Below are positions 42,214-53,439 of a stretch of 64,000 nucleotides of DNA, piece after piece (the first letter of the stretch is position 1; the number at the start of each line of letters is the position of its first letter). The notes under the pieces were generated by a model that saw only the letters and a program-made list of their open reading frames with translations, made no database searches and was not told the origin of the DNA. Origin of the DNA: Agrobacterium vaccinii. Lineage in GTDB: Bacteria; Pseudomonadota; Alphaproteobacteria; Rhizobiales; Rhizobiaceae. Location of the stretch: the NCBI RefSeq assembly GCF_021310995.1, contig NZ_CP054150.1, forward strand, positions 1,116,001 through 1,180,000, read 5' to 3'. Made by a program: the position numbers and the translations under genes.

Positions 42214-42570
42214 ATGACGCATAGTCTCAACTTCAAGTCAGAGGGCGACCTCGCCACCATCCAGCCGGAAAAGGGTGCGCCTGCACCTGACCGTCTCATC
42301 TCGGGCAATCCAGAGTTCACGACTTGGAACCTCGAAGAAGCATCAGGCGGTCTCTATGCGGGCATCTGGCAATCGACGCCCGGAAAGTGGCGTGTCGAAT
42401 ATGACGAGTGGGAATATTTCAACATTCTAGAAGGCTACTCCGTCCTCACCGAAGACGGTGCAGACCCAATCCACCTGAGACCCGGTGATCGGCTTATTCT
42501 CAGACCCGGCTTTAAGGGACGCTGGGAAGTGGTTGAAACGACTCGCAAGGATTATGTGGTCAGGGTGTAA
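42214..42570 (+). CDS. Cupin (DUF861/EutQ-like) protein
   Basis: A 118-residue single-domain cupin: ISGNPEFTTWNLEEASGGLY, GIWQSTPGKWRVEYDEWEYF (metal-site Glu but fewer His than usual), ILEGYSVLTEDG and IHLRPGDRLILRPGFKGRW. It starts 20 bases after metY with AAGGAAGG, so it may be cotranscribed. Its substrate is unknown. Confidence 0.85.
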   Translation: MTHSLNFKSEGDLATIQPEKGAPAPDRLISGNPEFTTWNLEEASGGLYAGIWQSTPGKWRVEYDEWEYFNILEGYSVLTEDGADPIHLRPGDRLILRPGFKGRWEVVETTRKDYVVRV

Positions 42571-43084
42571 GGGGGCCTGAGGGTAGCCCGGCGATGGGAG
42601 GATCATAAGGTTTGCCAAGCATTTTAAGTGCATCGCTTCTATCAGAGGGATCCACTGCGGCCTTAAAATAACGCATTGGATCCCTCTTGAAGGCGCTGCA
42701 AATTTTCTCTGGTGATTCTGGAAAGAGATCGACAAATTCGAAGATGCGTTCGCGGTCTCCGTCATGAAAGAAGAGCCGGTACACTCCATCATATGGAAAG
42801 CAGTACCAGCCCAAAAACCAAAACCGTTCTCCGGCTGAAGCTGCTCCAGTGGCGTTGGCTTTGAAAGCGCATATGCACTCGTAGTACCCACCAAAGTAAA
42901 GATCGACATTATAGTCTTTGTCCGCATTTAATCCTTTGCGACAAGTCTCCAAGTGTCCGTGGCCCGAGACGTAAGGTGAGATAACGTTTCGTGCCCAATC
43001 GATAGCGTTCTGATCCACGCGGAACTCAATCTGTGATTGTTGATGATGTTTGCTACCACACCAAATCCAGCCGCTCAAGTCCAT
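42560..43084 (-). CDS. Hypothetical protein, lower-GC insertion candidate
   Basis: A 174-residue aromatic-rich protein (MDLSGWIWCGSKHHQQSQIE..., later VDLYFGGYYECICAFKANAT and YRLFFHDGDRERIFEFVDLF). It overlaps the P450 3' end by 32 bases and the cupin end by 11. Base composition is lower in GC than both neighbours. It resembles small immunity-type or orphan proteins but I recognise no family; the start may lie further in. Confidence 0.5.
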   Translation of the reverse strand: MDLSGWIWCGSKHHQQSQIEFRVDQNAIDWARNVISPYVSGHGHLETCRKGLNADKDYNVDLYFGGYYECICAFKANATGAASAGERFWFLGWYCFPYDGVYRLFFHDGDRERIFEFVDLFPESPEKICSAFKRDPMRYFKAAVDPSDRSDALKMLGKPYDPPIAGLPSGPLTP

Positions 43085-44300
43085 GAAAATGATAGACGTC
43101 CTTCACCGTCGGCGGGCTCGCTAGGCGTAGGTTGGGCAAGCGCTTGAAAAGCAGTGGCAACACGATGTTGAGTTCCAGCCTTGCGAGCGGTGCGCCGATG
43201 CAAAAGTGGATGCCAGCGCCGAAAGAGAGGTTGGGGGCTTCGGCGCGATCCGGTTTGAAGGTGAGGGGATCGGTGAATTTCTGCGGGTCCAGATTGGCTG
43301 CGGCAAGGATCAGGCTGAGCTTGTCGCCGCGTTGAAACTGGACGCCATCGACCTCGACCGGCTCCAGTGCCCAGCGTTGAAAGATGTGGACCGGCGCGCC
43401 GATGCGCAACGTTTCCTCGACGGTTCTTTCTGTCGTCTTTTCATCCATAAACAGCGTGGCGGGGTCGAGACCACTTTTGAGGATGACATCAACGGAATTA
43501 CCGATCTGGTGCACTGTTGCTTCATGTCCGGCGTTGAGAAGCACGATCGTGGTCGAGATCAACTCATCGTCTGTAAGAAGCTGGCCTTTGTGTTCCGTGT
43601 GGATCATGTGGCTGAGCAGATCGTCCTTCGGCTCGGCGCGACGTTGTACAATGACGGTGCGGATATAATCAGCGAACTCCTGGGCAGCTATATCTGCGGC
43701 CAGCTCATCGGCGCGGGTGCGCTTGAACATGTACATGCCGACATAGGCATGGGACCACTTCAGCAGTTGCGGACCCATCTCTTCGGGGATGCCGATCATC
43801 CGCGCGATCATGGTCACGGGGATGATATCTGCAAAGGATGAGAGCAGTTCCGTCTTTCCATCATGCTCGAAGCGGTCGATCAACCCTTTGGCCAACTCCT
43901 CGATTTCTGGCTTCATCTTTTCGACGTGCCGCGACACGAAGGCACGGTTCACCAGCGTGCGCAGCCGCGTATGCTCGGGCGGCTCGATTTCCAGCAGGGA
44001 ATGGCGCTCTGCCGCATCGAAGTGGCGCGTGTGTTCTGCGGGCTCGGGCAATCCCAACTCTTCGCGGCTGGCAATGTGGAGAATTTGCCGTCCGAAGCGT
44101 CTGTCGCGCAGCAGGGCGTTCACGTGGTCATAACTGGTGAAGAACCATTGCTTCTGCTCTTCCCAGAAGAAGGTGGGACAATGTGCATGCAATGCAGCAT
44201 AGGCAGCGTTAGGCGCGCTGTAGAAAGCGGGGTTACGAGCGTCGAGCGAAACCGAGCGGGTACCTGGCGAGATGCGGAGGAAATCGGGCAATGTTGTCAT
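43053..44300 (-). CDS. Cytochrome P450
   Basis: A 415-residue bacterial class I P450. Heme-binding loop LSFGAGIHFCIGAPLARLEL with the axial Cys (about residue 355), ExxR as EETLR and an I-helix LLNAGHEATVHQIG are present; substrate helix HSLLEIEPPEHTRLRTLVNR with the usual DPPEH-type motif is also there. No reductase or ferredoxin gene is adjacent. Substrate unknown. Confidence 0.94.
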   Translation of the reverse strand: MTTLPDFLRISPGTRSVSLDARNPAFYSAPNAAYAALHAHCPTFFWEEQKQWFFTSYDHVNALLRDRRFGRQILHIASREELGLPEPAEHTRHFDAAERHSLLEIEPPEHTRLRTLVNRAFVSRHVEKMKPEIEELAKGLIDRFEHDGKTELLSSFADIIPVTMIARMIGIPEEMGPQLLKWSHAYVGMYMFKRTRADELAADIAAQEFADYIRTVIVQRRAEPKDDLLSHMIHTEHKGQLLTDDELISTTIVLLNAGHEATVHQIGNSVDVILKSGLDPATLFMDEKTTERTVEETLRIGAPVHIFQRWALEPVEVDGVQFQRGDKLSLILAAANLDPQKFTDPLTFKPDRAEAPNLSFGAGIHFCIGAPLARLELNIVLPLLFKRLPNLRLASPPTVKDVYHFHGLERLDLVW

Positions 44301-44341
44301 GCCCGATCTTTAGCCCAAGGCGGTGCGGTGCGAAAGCGGTT

Positions 44342-46099
44342 CTATTCCCCTACTGCCACACCTTCGCGCCTCGGATCGGCACTGCCGATCAGTCCGCTGC
44401 CGGTGATTTCTATCGCGTGCAGGCCGGAATTCATCTCTCCGGGTTTCACCTCGTAACCCATCGCCTTTAGCGGCTCTGCGAATTTTTCCCCAGTTGTTCC
44501 GGCTTCGATGTCGTAGGTTCCGAAGCGATTGATGAGGTGCGGCTGCGCCACGATCTGCTCCACCGGCATGCCCCAGTCGATATAGGCCACCAGCGCCTGC
44601 GCAACATAGCCGATGATCTGACTGCCGCCGGGCGAGCCGATGGCCAGCAGCGGCTTTCCGTCCTTCATGACGATGGTCGGCGCCATGGAGGAGCGCGGTC
44701 TTTTACCCGGCTCCACACGGTTGGCGACGGGCAGGCTGCCATCATGCGTCTTGAATGAGAAGTCCGTGAGTTCGTTGTTGAGCAGGAAGCCGTTGGTCAT
44801 GAGCCGCGAGCCGAAGCCGCTCTCGATTGTCGTCGTCATGGAAAGCACGTTGCCCTGTTTGTCGACGATCACGAAATGGCTGGTCGATGGCATTTCCAAC
44901 GCCGGGCCGCGACCGAACAATAGGGCGTGATCCCACTCAGGCTCGCCTGCCTTCACAGCGTCGGCTGCTAGAGCTTTGTCGCCGTCCAGAAGGGCGGCGC
45001 GGGTGGCCAGATAATCCTTGCGCAACAGTCCCTTGATGGGGAGTGGCATGAAATCCGGGTCTGCCAGATAGCGTTCGCGGTCCGCAAAAGCGAGGCGCTG
45101 CGCATCGCCGATCAGACGCCAGCTCTCGACATTGTCGGCCCCGAGCGCCTTGATATCGAAGTTCTCGATGGTGCCGAGGATTTGGCCGACAGCGACAGCA
45201 CCGGAGGAGGGTGGTCCCATGCCGCAAATATCCAGCGCCCGGTAGCTAGCACAGACCGGGTCACGTTCCTTGGTGCGATAATTGGAGAGATCGGCCAGCG
45301 ACAGAACGCCGGGATTGCCGGTGGCCTCGCGCACCGTCTTGACGATGGCCTCGGCAATGGGGCCGCTGTAAAACGCATCGGCACCCTTGGTGGCGATGGT
45401 CTTTAGAGTTTCCGCATAGGCCGGATTTTTGAGAACGGTGCCTGCCTTGAGCGGCGCGCCGGATGCATCGTAGAAATAGTTTCGCGCGCCCTCGAATCTT
45501 TTCAGCCGGTCTCCCTCTGACGCAATGAGAGAAGCAAGGCGGGGCGATACGGTAAAGCCGTTGGACGCCAGCGTTTCTGCGGGTTTGAGCAAATCCGCCA
45601 AGGGCAGCTTGCCGTACTTCTTGTGAACATCCGATAGCAATCGCACCGTGCCCGGCGTGCCGACAGAGCGACCGCCCACCACCGCGTCCATGAATTTCAG
45701 CGGCTGACCGCTCTCATCGAGAAAGAGTTTCGGCGTTGCTTCCATCGGCGCGGTTTCACGCCCATCGAAGGTGGTCAGCTTCTTTTGTGCGGCGTCGTAG
45801 TAGACGAGAAAGCTGCCGCCACCCAGACCGGAGCTTTGTGGCTCAACCAGCCCCAGAACGGTCTGAACCGCCACCATGGCGTCAATCGCGTTGCCACCAT
45901 TGGCGATCACCTTGCGGCCCGCCTCCGCTGCCAGCGGATTGGCGGCGGCCACCATGAAGTCTTTGGCTTGGACGCGCTTTGCGGTGGTCGTTCCCGTCGC
46001 GCGTTCCGGCGCGAGTGTGTCGGAAGCCTGTTGGGCATGCGCGGTGCCGGTGACCAGTGTGGCGGATATCAATAGGCTGGTGACGAAGCCGAGATGCAT
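44342..46099 (-). CDS. ggt: Gamma-glutamyltransferase, periplasmic
   Basis: A 585-residue Ntn-hydrolase precursor. ATG 46099 with GGAGGG upstream gives a signal peptide MHLGFVTSLLISATLVTGTA cleaved near AHA/Q. The autocatalytic cleavage site and Thr nucleophile are in STSHFVIVDKQGNVLSMTTT; the substrate loop VEPGKRPRSSMAPTIV and GSPGGSQIIGYVAQ are conserved. It splits glutathione and gamma-glutamyl compounds outside the cytoplasm. Confidence 0.95.
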   Translation of the reverse strand: MHLGFVTSLLISATLVTGTAHAQQASDTLAPERATGTTTAKRVQAKDFMVAAANPLAAEAGRKVIANGGNAIDAMVAVQTVLGLVEPQSSGLGGGSFLVYYDAAQKKLTTFDGRETAPMEATPKLFLDESGQPLKFMDAVVGGRSVGTPGTVRLLSDVHKKYGKLPLADLLKPAETLASNGFTVSPRLASLIASEGDRLKRFEGARNYFYDASGAPLKAGTVLKNPAYAETLKTIATKGADAFYSGPIAEAIVKTVREATGNPGVLSLADLSNYRTKERDPVCASYRALDICGMGPPSSGAVAVGQILGTIENFDIKALGADNVESWRLIGDAQRLAFADRERYLADPDFMPLPIKGLLRKDYLATRAALLDGDKALAADAVKAGEPEWDHALLFGRGPALEMPSTSHFVIVDKQGNVLSMTTTIESGFGSRLMTNGFLLNNELTDFSFKTHDGSLPVANRVEPGKRPRSSMAPTIVMKDGKPLLAIGSPGGSQIIGYVAQALVAYIDWGMPVEQIVAQPHLINRFGTYDIEAGTTGEKFAEPLKAMGYEVKPGEMNSGLHAIEITGSGLIGSADPRREGVAVGE

Positions 46100-46161
46100 G
46101 GCGAACCCTCCGTTGCTTGCGTCCATGATGGGAGAGCAAGCGCCCGAAGGTCAAGTCGCCA

Positions 46162-47457
46162 TTAGCGATTGGCGATGTTTGCGATGCGGGTGAGGGCGGC
46201 AACCTGCCTGTCCGCATTGTTGTCGCAGGGGTCTTCGTCACGGTCGTTGGCGGGAATGACGATGTTGATCGAGCCTTCGCGAACGACGGTGCGATTACGC
46301 CCCTCTTTCTTTGCGCCGTAAAGCGCGCGGTCCGACATCGTCAGCATAGCGTTGAGATCGGCATCCGGCGCTCTCTGGCAGAAAACGCCAGCGCTGACGG
46401 TGGCGGAGAAGCGTTGGGCATCGGCAAACATTTCCAGCCTGCTGAAGTGGATGCGGATGGCTTCGGCCAAAATGGCAACCTTGGCAGGATCGTCGGTTTC
46501 GATCAGACAGCCGAACTCCTCGCCGCCCATGCGGATCACCACGCCTTGTCCATCGGCAATCATCCCGGCCTGGGCGCAGAACTTCACCAGCACATCGTCA
46601 CCGCACTGGTGGCCGTATTCATCGTTGATTTTTTTGAAGTGGTCGATATCGAAAAGGATGAAACCGATATGCCGCGACGTGCTGGAGAAACGCGCCTTCA
46701 TGGCATCGAAAGCTTGCGCCAGCCCACGGCGGTTGAGTGTTCCCGTCAGGTGATCCGTCATCGCCAGATATTGGAGTCGGCGCTCTGCATCTTCCGTGAA
46801 CATCTTGACGCTGAGCATCATCAGCACCGTGAAGCCGAATGCGCCGACGACGGCTATCGGGCCCGTCAGGGGTATGATCTGACCCGTCGCCAGATTGTAG
46901 GGAATAACGAGCGAAGCGGCCACGGCGCCTGCGAAGGATTGGACGATAAGTGCCGTCGCCAGAACTTTTCGGGTTTTCGAAATGAACTCTTTCGATGTCA
47001 GCAACACGCCCGCCAGCATGAAATATCCGATACCGGCGCAGACGTGGTAAAGAATGATCCGCGCGCTCGTGGTGTCACGAACAGGCGGAACGAACATGAA
47101 GGCGATCCAGACCAGAGGCGGAATGGCCACCCAGCCTTCGATCTTGCGGCCTTCCAGCAACAAGAGACCCGCCAGCCAGAAGCTGAAGCCCGCCAGTGCC
47201 GATATGTTGCCGAACTGGATGGATATGAAATCGGGTATTACGCCACGCAGTGCGACAAGTATGGCACCGATGCCTACAAGAGCGAAACCTATACCGAAAC
47301 ACAGGTGGTGCTTCTTGGTCGGCTGATGCAGCCACAGAACGGCCAGAACCGCCGAAAGCGTCAAGGTCTCCATGGACCAGAGTAGCATGCCCGTTTTGGC
47401 GTCTAACACAGACCAAACCCCATCCGTCTCGGTGTTGCGCGGATAGGTGAGCTGCAT
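46162..47457 (-). CDS. Membrane diguanylate cyclase (GGDEF)
   Basis: A 431-residue protein: about six transmembrane helices in residues ~25-220 (MASE-like sensor), then a GGDEF domain with [36 protein letters not shown] and the active-site GGEEF in [12 protein letters not shown]. No RxxD inhibitory site lies five residues upstream (DGQG there), so product inhibition may be absent. Makes c-di-GMP in response to an unknown signal; a link to the polysaccharide genes is possible but unproven. Confidence 0.93.
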   Translation of the reverse strand: MQLTYPRNTETDGVWSVLDAKTGMLLWSMETLTLSAVLAVLWLHQPTKKHHLCFGIGFALVGIGAILVALRGVIPDFISIQFGNISALAGFSFWLAGLLLLEGRKIEGWVAIPPLVWIAFMFVPPVRDTTSARIILYHVCAGIGYFMLAGVLLTSKEFISKTRKVLATALIVQSFAGAVAASLVIPYNLATGQIIPLTGPIAVVGAFGFTVLMMLSVKMFTEDAERRLQYLAMTDHLTGTLNRRGLAQAFDAMKARFSSTSRHIGFILFDIDHFKKINDEYGHQCGDDVLVKFCAQAGMIADGQGVVIRMGGEEFGCLIETDDPAKVAILAEAIRIHFSRLEMFADAQRFSATVSAGVFCQRAPDADLNAMLTMSDRALYGAKKEGRNRTVVREGSINIVIPANDRDEDPCDNNADRQVAALTRIANIANR

Positions 47458-47487
47458 ACTTAGAAAAGTACGCGACCATTCCGCATC

Positions 47488-47658
47488 TTAAACGAATTCC
47501 AGGTAAATACCTTCAGCCACGCTGGGGTGGTGTAAAATCGCCTCGGCAGCACTATCTGCCTCAATAACTAACAAGTCGTTTCTACTTGACGTTACGAGAG
47601 GTGACGAATGAATTATTTCAACGTGTTTAACCTTTGGTTGACCAACTTTGCGTTTCAT
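47488..47658 (-). CDS. Possible 56-residue protein upstream of diguanylate cyclase
   Basis: ATG 47658 opens MKRKVGQPKVKHVEIIHSSP, ending AAEAILHHPSVAEGIYLEFV. The composition looks protein-like, but the ribosome site is weak and no family is recognised. It is the only candidate between clpP and the diguanylate cyclase; the rest of 47659-47867 is promoter sequence for clpP. Confidence 0.3.
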   Translation of the reverse strand: MKRKVGQPKVKHVEIIHSSPLVTSSRNDLLVIEADSAAEAILHHPSVAEGIYLEFV

Positions 47659-47867
47659 CGTTGATGACGTCATTGCGCGTAGGAATGCCGGTGGTGTCAT
47701 TTCGCGCGGCCCTGTAAGGCGACATGATCATTTGCCGGTGCGACATTAAGGATATCCGTCACCTCAGTCTTGAAGAACCGGGCAATCACACTCTATGTAG
47801 AGAGTAGACGAATAGAATTGATTCCGGCTGCGAATGCTCGCCGGTTAAGAGTTGACAAAGGACGGAC

Positions 47868-48500
47868 ATGACAAATCCAGTTGATACCGCCATGGCTCTG
47901 GTGCCGATGGTCGTGGAACAGACCAATCGCGGCGAGCGGTCCTACGATATCTATTCGCGTCTTCTCAAAGAGCGGATCATCTTCCTGACCGGTCCGGTCG
48001 AAGACCACATGGCATCGCTCGTTTGCGCACAGCTGCTGTTCCTGGAATCGGAAAACCCGAAGAAGGAAATCGCGCTGTACATCAATTCACCTGGTGGTGT
48101 CGTGACCGCCGGTATGGCGATTTACGATACGATGCAGTTCATCCGTCCTGCCGTGTCCACGCTGTGCGTCGGTCAGGCCGCGTCCATGGGTTCGCTGCTT
48201 CTGGCGGCCGGTGAAAAGGGCATGCGCTTCTGCACGCCCAATGCACGTATCATGGTTCACCAGCCATCTGGCGGTTTCCAGGGCCAGGCTTCCGACATCG
48301 AGCGTCACGCCCGCGACATCATCAAGATGAAGCGCCGCCTCAATGACGTCTATGTGAAGCACACGGGCCGCACGCTTGAAGAAGTTGAAAATACCCTCGA
48401 CCGTGACCATTTCATGGATGCGGATGAAGCGAAGAACTGGGGTGTCGTCGACAAGATTCTGACATCACGTCAGGAAATCGAAGGCGCGACCGTAAGCTAA
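47868..48500 (+). CDS. clpP: ClpP protease subunit
   Basis: A 210-residue ClpP with the N-terminal axial-loop region, Ser nucleophile in [20 protein letters not shown], His in [20 protein letters not shown] and the catalytic Asp in the [11 protein letters not shown] region. It forms the tetradecameric chamber that works with ClpX and ClpA. ClpX is encoded 357 bases downstream. Confidence 0.97.
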   Translation: MTNPVDTAMALVPMVVEQTNRGERSYDIYSRLLKERIIFLTGPVEDHMASLVCAQLLFLESENPKKEIALYINSPGGVVTAGMAIYDTMQFIRPAVSTLCVGQAASMGSLLLAAGEKGMRFCTPNARIMVHQPSGGFQGQASDIERHARDIIKMKRRLNDVYVKHTGRTLEEVENTLDRDHFMDADEAKNWGVVDKILTSRQEIEGATVS

Positions 48501-48856
48501 ATTGCTGTTGTTCCGCGCAGGCTTTGAAGCTCCGAAGTGAAATTCGGGGTTTCAACGGAAAAATAAAGCGGTAATAGTAGTTATTAAGGCTGTGTTGAAT
48601 TTTTATGACATAGCTTGAGATAAGCCTGCCTTAGCCTGATTTCGGGTTGAGAAGGGTGTTTGACCGAATAACCGGGCGAAGGCCCTGGAATTTGAAGGGG
48701 AATTCGTTGCCGCCGTCTATCAGGTCAAAAGCCTGATGCGGTTAGTACCCCGGGAACGAAGCGGACATGGATGCTTATAGGAAGCGACCGGTCCGCAGAC
48801 GGTAAGTTGACCGCGTTTCGCATTGCGAAATTGCGGCGTGCTGGAAGGAAAGAGAT
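48501..48856. other. clpP-clpX intergenic region
   Basis: The 356-base gap holds no convincing ORF. The first half is AT-rich (48540-48630) and the second half contains GC-rich imperfect repeats such as GCGGAC...GTCCGC (48760-48797). The length suggests clpX has its own promoter. No heat-shock promoter could be assigned by eye. Confidence 0.5.
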
Positions 48857-50134
48857 ATGAGCAAAGTCAGCGGCAGCAACGGCGGCGACTCTAAAAATAC
48901 ACTCTATTGTTCATTCTGCGGCAAGAGCCAGCACGAAGTCCGGAAACTCATTGCCGGGCCGACAGTATTCATCTGCGATGAATGCGTCGAATTGTGCATG
49001 GACATCATCCGCGAGGAGAACAAGACCTCGATGGTAAAGTCGCGCGAGGGTGTGCCCACCCCGCAGGACATCATCAAGATTCTCGATGAATATGTCATCG
49101 GACAGAAGCAGGCGAAGAAAATCCTGTCCGTGGCTGTTCACAACCATTACAAGCGCCTCGCGAATTCGTCGAAGAACGGCGATATCGAGTTGGCGAAATC
49201 CAACATCATGCTGGTCGGCCCAACCGGTTGCGGCAAGACCTATCTCGCCCAGACCTTGGCCCGCATCATCGATGTGCCCTTCACAATGGCTGACGCAACA
49301 ACACTGACCGAAGCCGGTTACGTGGGTGAGGATGTCGAAAACATCATCCTCAAGCTGCTCCAGTCTGCCGATTACAACGTTGAACGCGCCCAGCGCGGCA
49401 TCGTCTATATCGACGAAGTGGACAAGATTTCCCGCAAGTCGGACAATCCTTCGATCACACGCGACGTGTCGGGCGAGGGCGTCCAGCAAGCGCTTCTGAA
49501 GATCATGGAAGGTACGGTTGCTTCCGTTCCTCCACAGGGTGGCCGCAAGCATCCGCAGCAGGAATTCCTGCAGGTGGATACGACCAACATCCTGTTCATC
49601 TGCGGCGGCGCATTTGCCGGTCTCGACAAGATCATTTCTGCCCGTGGCGAAAAGACCTCGATCGGTTTTGGCGCAACGGTGAAGGCGGAAGACGATCGTC
49701 GCGTTGGCGAAGTGCTGCGTGAACTGGAGCCGGAAGATCTCGTCAAGTTTGGCCTCATCCCGGAATTCATCGGTCGTCTGCCGGTTCTGGCAACGCTCGA
49801 AGATTTGGATGAAGACGCACTGATCCAGATTCTGTCGGAGCCGAAGAACGCACTGATCAAGCAGTATCAGCGCCTGTTCGAGATGGAAGACGTGGAACTG
49901 ACATTCCAGGGAGATGCCCTGCGTGAGATCGCTCGCAAGGCGATCACGCGTAAGACCGGTGCACGCGGACTGCGTTCGATCATGGAGAAAATCCTGCTCG
50001 ATACCATGTTCGAATTGCCGACCCTGGAAGGTGTGCGTGAAGTCGTCATTTCCGACGACGTCGTCAGCGGTGCTGCGCGTCCGCTCTACATCTATGCTGA
50101 TCGTCAGGACGAGAAGGCCAACGTTTCGGCCTGA
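48857..50134 (+). CDS. clpX: ClpX ATP-dependent unfoldase
   Basis: A 425-residue AAA+ protein. Residues ~14-45 form the zinc-binding domain ([26 protein letters not shown]). Walker A is [16 protein letters not shown], Walker B is [16 protein letters not shown], the ClpP-docking IGF loop is [10 protein letters not shown] and the sensor-2 helix is [16 protein letters not shown]. It recognises tagged or regulated substrates and feeds them to ClpP. Confidence 0.98.
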   Translation: MSKVSGSNGGDSKNTLYCSFCGKSQHEVRKLIAGPTVFICDECVELCMDIIREENKTSMVKSREGVPTPQDIIKILDEYVIGQKQAKKILSVAVHNHYKRLANSSKNGDIELAKSNIMLVGPTGCGKTYLAQTLARIIDVPFTMADATTLTEAGYVGEDVENIILKLLQSADYNVERAQRGIVYIDEVDKISRKSDNPSITRDVSGEGVQQALLKIMEGTVASVPPQGGRKHPQQEFLQVDTTNILFICGGAFAGLDKIISARGEKTSIGFGATVKAEDDRRVGEVLRELEPEDLVKFGLIPEFIGRLPVLATLEDLDEDALIQILSEPKNALIKQYQRLFEMEDVELTFQGDALREIARKAITRKTGARGLRSIMEKILLDTMFELPTLEGVREVVISDDVVSGAARPLYIYADRQDEKANVSA

Positions 50135-50159
50135 TCCATCATCGATAACAGAAATAGCG

Positions 50160-50186
50160 AAAGGTCTGCCTCTGGTGGGCCTTTTT
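50160..50186 (+). terminator. Intrinsic terminator after clpX
   Basis: AAAGGTC pairs with GGCCTTT around TGCCTCTGGTG and runs into five T, 26 bases after the clpX stop. The stretch 50187-50544 to lon is AT/GC mixed with a small AGTGG/CCACT hairpin near 50441-50456 and should contain the lon promoter; I see no gene in it. Confidence 0.75.
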
Positions 50187-50544
50187 GCGTATTATGCACG
50201 GGAAAGGACGCATTATCCCGTTGTGGTTCCATTTTGCGTTTGGAGCGCATTGCGCTTTGCTGCTAAAGTTTTAGAAGTGATTTGCAGCGCTGTATGACGT
50301 TTTTTTGAACGTCGGCTGTTTTCCCTGATCGTACTAGCGGAAGGATGATCGGGAGGGCGGGAGCGCAGAGTGATGTATTGCGTATTCAGGATTTTATCCG
50401 GCCCGGTGGGGCAGGGTATATGCTCTTGTGACTTGAAAATGACAGTGGCGAACTCCACTTTCAGTCACGACAAAGAATATGCCGGAAACTCCCAAGAAAG
50501 TCCGGCAGGCGTCCCTCTCAAGGGGACCATTGAAAGGAAATGAT

Positions 50545-52962
50545 ATGACGAACATTACGTCTGCTGCATCTGGTGGTACATATCCCGTACTTCCTCTGCG
50601 CGACATTGTCGTTTTCCCGCATATGATCGTTCCGCTGTTCGTTGGCCGGGAAAAATCCATCCGTGCTCTGGAAGAGGTCATGGGCTCCGACAAGCAGATC
50701 ATGCTTGTCACGCAGATCAACGCCAGTGACGACGACCCGGACACTTCTGCAATCCACCGCGTCGGCACCATTGCAAACGTCCTGCAATTGCTGAAGCTGC
50801 CGGATGGTACCGTCAAGGTGCTGGTTGAAGGTAAGGGCCGCGCCAAGATCGAAGAATACACAGATCGCGAAGATTTCTACGAGGCAACTGCTGTTTCGCT
50901 GGGTGAGCCCGAGGAAGACCCGGTCGAAATCGAAGCACTGTCGCGCTCGGTGGTTTCCGAGTTCGAGAGCTACGTAAAGCTCAACAAGAAGATCTCGCCT
51001 GAGGTCGTTGGCGCTGCCGGCCAGATCGACGACTATTCCAAGCTCGCCGATACGGTCGCATCGCATCTGTCCATTAAGATCGTTGAAAAGCAGGAAATGC
51101 TTGAAACGGTGAGCGTGAAGCAGCGCCTTGAAAAGGCACTCGGCTTCATGGAAGGCGAGATTTCCGTTCTTCAGGTCGAGAAGCGTATCCGCTCGCGCGT
51201 CAAGCGCCAGATGGAAAAGACCCAGCGCGAATATTATCTGAACGAGCAGATGAAGGCGATCCAGAAGGAGCTTGGCGACGGCGAGGATGGCCGCGACGAG
51301 ATGGCCGAGCTGGAAGAGCGCATCTCCAAGACGAAGCTTTCTAAGGAGGCCCGCGAAAAGGCGGATGCCGAAATGAAAAAGCTGCGTCAGATGAGCCCGA
51401 TGTCTGCCGAATCGACTGTCGTTCGCAACTATCTCGATTGGTTGATTGGTCTGCCATGGGGCAAGAAGTCCAAGATCAAGACCGACCTGAATGCTGCTGA
51501 ATCCGTTCTCGAACTCGATCATTTCGGCCTCGACAAGGTCAAGGAACGCATCGTCGAATATCTCGCCGTGCAGGCCCGTGCGACGAAGATTCGCGGCCCG
51601 ATCCTATGCCTTGTGGGTCCTCCAGGCGTCGGTAAAACGTCGCTTGCCAAGTCGATTGCCAAGGCAACCGGTCGCGAATATGTCCGCATGGCACTGGGTG
51701 GCGTTCGCGATGAGGCGGAAATCCGCGGTCACCGTCGGACCTATATCGGCTCCATGCCTGGCAAAATCGTTCAGTCGATGAAGAAAGCCAAGAAGTCCAA
51801 TCCGCTCTTCCTGCTCGATGAAATCGACAAGATGGGCCAGGATTTCCGTGGCGATCCGTCGTCCGCTCTGCTGGAGGTCCTGGATCCGGAACAGAACTCC
51901 ACATTCATGGACCACTATCTCGAAGTGGAATATGACCTGTCGGACGTCATGTTCGTGACCACGGCCAATACGCTGAACATTCCTGGCCCATTGATGGACC
52001 GTATGGAAGTCATCCGTATCGCCGGTTACACGGAAGACGAAAAGCGCGAAATCGCTAAGCGTCACCTGCTGCCAAAGGCCATCAAGGAACATGCGTTGCG
52101 CCCGGAGGAGTTCTCCGTCAGCGACGATGCTCTGATGGCCATCAGCCAGCAATACACCCGTGAAGCAGGCGTTCGTAACTTTGAGCGCGAATTGATGAAA
52201 CTGGCGCGTAAGGCCGTGACCGAGATCATCAAGGGCAAGTCGACATCCGTTGCTGTCACCGCCGCCAACATTCAGGACTATCTGGGTGTGCCGCGCTTCC
52301 GCCACGGCGAAGCCGAGCGTGAAGATCAGGTCGGTGTCGTCACCGGTCTTGCATGGACCGAGGTGGGCGGCGAGTTGCTCACCATCGAAGGCGTCATGAT
52401 GCCGGGCAAGGGTCGTATGACCGTGACCGGTAACCTGAAGGAAGTGATGAAGGAATCAATTTCAGCTGCGGCGTCCTATGTCCGCTCGCGCGCGGTTGAT
52501 TTCGGCATTGAGCCTCCACGTTTCGACAAGTCTGATATCCACGTTCACGTGCCAGAAGGTGCGACACCGAAGGATGGTCCATCTGCCGGTGTGGCCATGG
52601 CCACCGCAATCGTGTCGATCATGACCGGTATTGCTGTCGATAAGAATGTTGCGATGACGGGTGAAATCACTCTTCGTGGTCGCGTTCTGCCGATTGGCGG
52701 TTTGAAGGAGAAGTTGCTTGCGGCGCTTCGTGGCGGCATCAAGAAGGTGCTGATCCCCGAAGAGAACGCGAAAGACCTCGCCGACATTCCCGATAACGTG
52801 AAAAACGAGATGGAAATCATCCCGGTTTCGCTCATGGGAGAGGTGCTGAAACATGCGCTGGTCCGCATGCCTGACCCTATCGAATGGGATGGTAGCATCG
52901 AGACGCCGTTGATTGCGACCGTTGAAGGTGTGGACGATGGCGGCCAGACAATCGCACATTGA
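50545..52962 (+). CDS. lon: Lon ATP-dependent protease
   Basis: An 805-residue LonA. N-terminal substrate domain starts [23 protein letters not shown]+ Walker A is [16 protein letters not shown] and Walker [18 protein letters not shown]. The protease Ser is in [16 protein letters not shown] and the Lys in [20 protein letters not shown] 50545 with AAAGGAAA is preferred over the in-frame upstream ATG at 50479. Degrades misfolded and regulatory proteins, including CcrM and SciP-type cell-cycle factors in relatives. Confidence 0.98.
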   Translation: MTNITSAASGGTYPVLPLRDIVVFPHMIVPLFVGREKSIRALEEVMGSDKQIMLVTQINASDDDPDTSAIHRVGTIANVLQLLKLPDGTVKVLVEGKGRAKIEEYTDREDFYEATAVSLGEPEEDPVEIEALSRSVVSEFESYVKLNKKISPEVVGAAGQIDDYSKLADTVASHLSIKIVEKQEMLETVSVKQRLEKALGFMEGEISVLQVEKRIRSRVKRQMEKTQREYYLNEQMKAIQKELGDGEDGRDEMAELEERISKTKLSKEAREKADAEMKKLRQMSPMSAESTVVRNYLDWLIGLPWGKKSKIKTDLNAAESVLELDHFGLDKVKERIVEYLAVQARATKIRGPILCLVGPPGVGKTSLAKSIAKATGREYVRMALGGVRDEAEIRGHRRTYIGSMPGKIVQSMKKAKKSNPLFLLDEIDKMGQDFRGDPSSALLEVLDPEQNSTFMDHYLEVEYDLSDVMFVTTANTLNIPGPLMDRMEVIRIAGYTEDEKREIAKRHLLPKAIKEHALRPEEFSVSDDALMAISQQYTREAGVRNFERELMKLARKAVTEIIKGKSTSVAVTAANIQDYLGVPRFRHGEAEREDQVGVVTGLAWTEVGGELLTIEGVMMPGKGRMTVTGNLKEVMKESISAAASYVRSRAVDFGIEPPRFDKSDIHVHVPEGATPKDGPSAGVAMATAIVSIMTGIAVDKNVAMTGEITLRGRVLPIGGLKEKLLAALRGGIKKVLIPEENAKDLADIPDNVKNEMEIIPVSLMGEVLKHALVRMPDPIEWDGSIETPLIATVEGVDDGGQTIAH

Positions 52963-53007
52963 GATGTGACTGACAGGTCTGGTGCTAATTTAGCACAAAA
53001 ACGTTGA

Positions 53008-53036
53008 AAGGCTGGCAGAAATGCCAGCCTTTTTTG
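53008..53036 (+). terminator. Intrinsic terminator after lon
   Basis: AAGGCTGGC-AGAAAT-GCCAGCCTT followed by TTTTG. A separate palindrome GTGCTAA-T-TTAGCAC (52982-52996) lies between the lon stop and the terminator. Confidence 0.9.
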
Positions 53037-53163
53037 TGAAAAGATTGCTGGACCCCTTGTTTTTCAGGCCATTCCAGCGCTTTTGGGTGGCGGTACGCGA
53101 ATAGATAAGTATTCTGCGCCAATCCAATTTGAGTCGTTTCAAACCATTGAAAGGGGTGGAAAC

Positions 53164-53439
53164 ATGAACAAGAACGAGCTCGTTTCTGCAGTTGCCGAAA
53201 AGGCTGGTCTTACTAAGGCTGATGCCGCTTCTGCCGTCGACGCAGTATTCGAAACCGTCCAGGGCGAACTGAAGGCCGGTGGCGACATTCGTCTCGCTGG
53301 CTTCGGCAGCTTCACCGTAAGCCGCCGCGAAGCCTCCAAGGGCCGTAACCCATCCACGGGTGCAGAAGTCGATATTCCGGCTCGCAACGTTCCAAAGTTC
53401 TCTGCAGGCAAGGGCCTGAAGGATGCTGTTAACTCCTAA
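53164..53439 (+). CDS. hup: DNA-binding protein HU
   Basis: A 91-residue HU: MNKNELVSAVAEKAGLTKAD, the FGSFTVSRREASKGRNPSTG beta-arm start, and IPARNVPKFSAGKGLKDAVN at the end. ATG 53164 follows GGGGTGGAAAC. Dimeric nucleoid protein that bends DNA; the lon-hup order is conserved in many proteobacteria. Confidence 0.97.
   Translation: MNKNELVSAVAEKAGLTKADAASAVDAVFETVQGELKAGGDIRLAGFGSFTVSRREASKGRNPSTGAEVDIPARNVPKFSAGKGLKDAVNS

Noticed and set aside
46414..47385. 323-codon plus-strand ORF opposite the diguanylate cyclase
   Set aside because: Mirror of the GGDEF gene; low-complexity polar composition typical of shadow frames.
50518..51522. 334-codon minus-strand ORF inside lon
   Set aside because: The lon frame carries all catalytic motifs; the antisense reading has no family signature.
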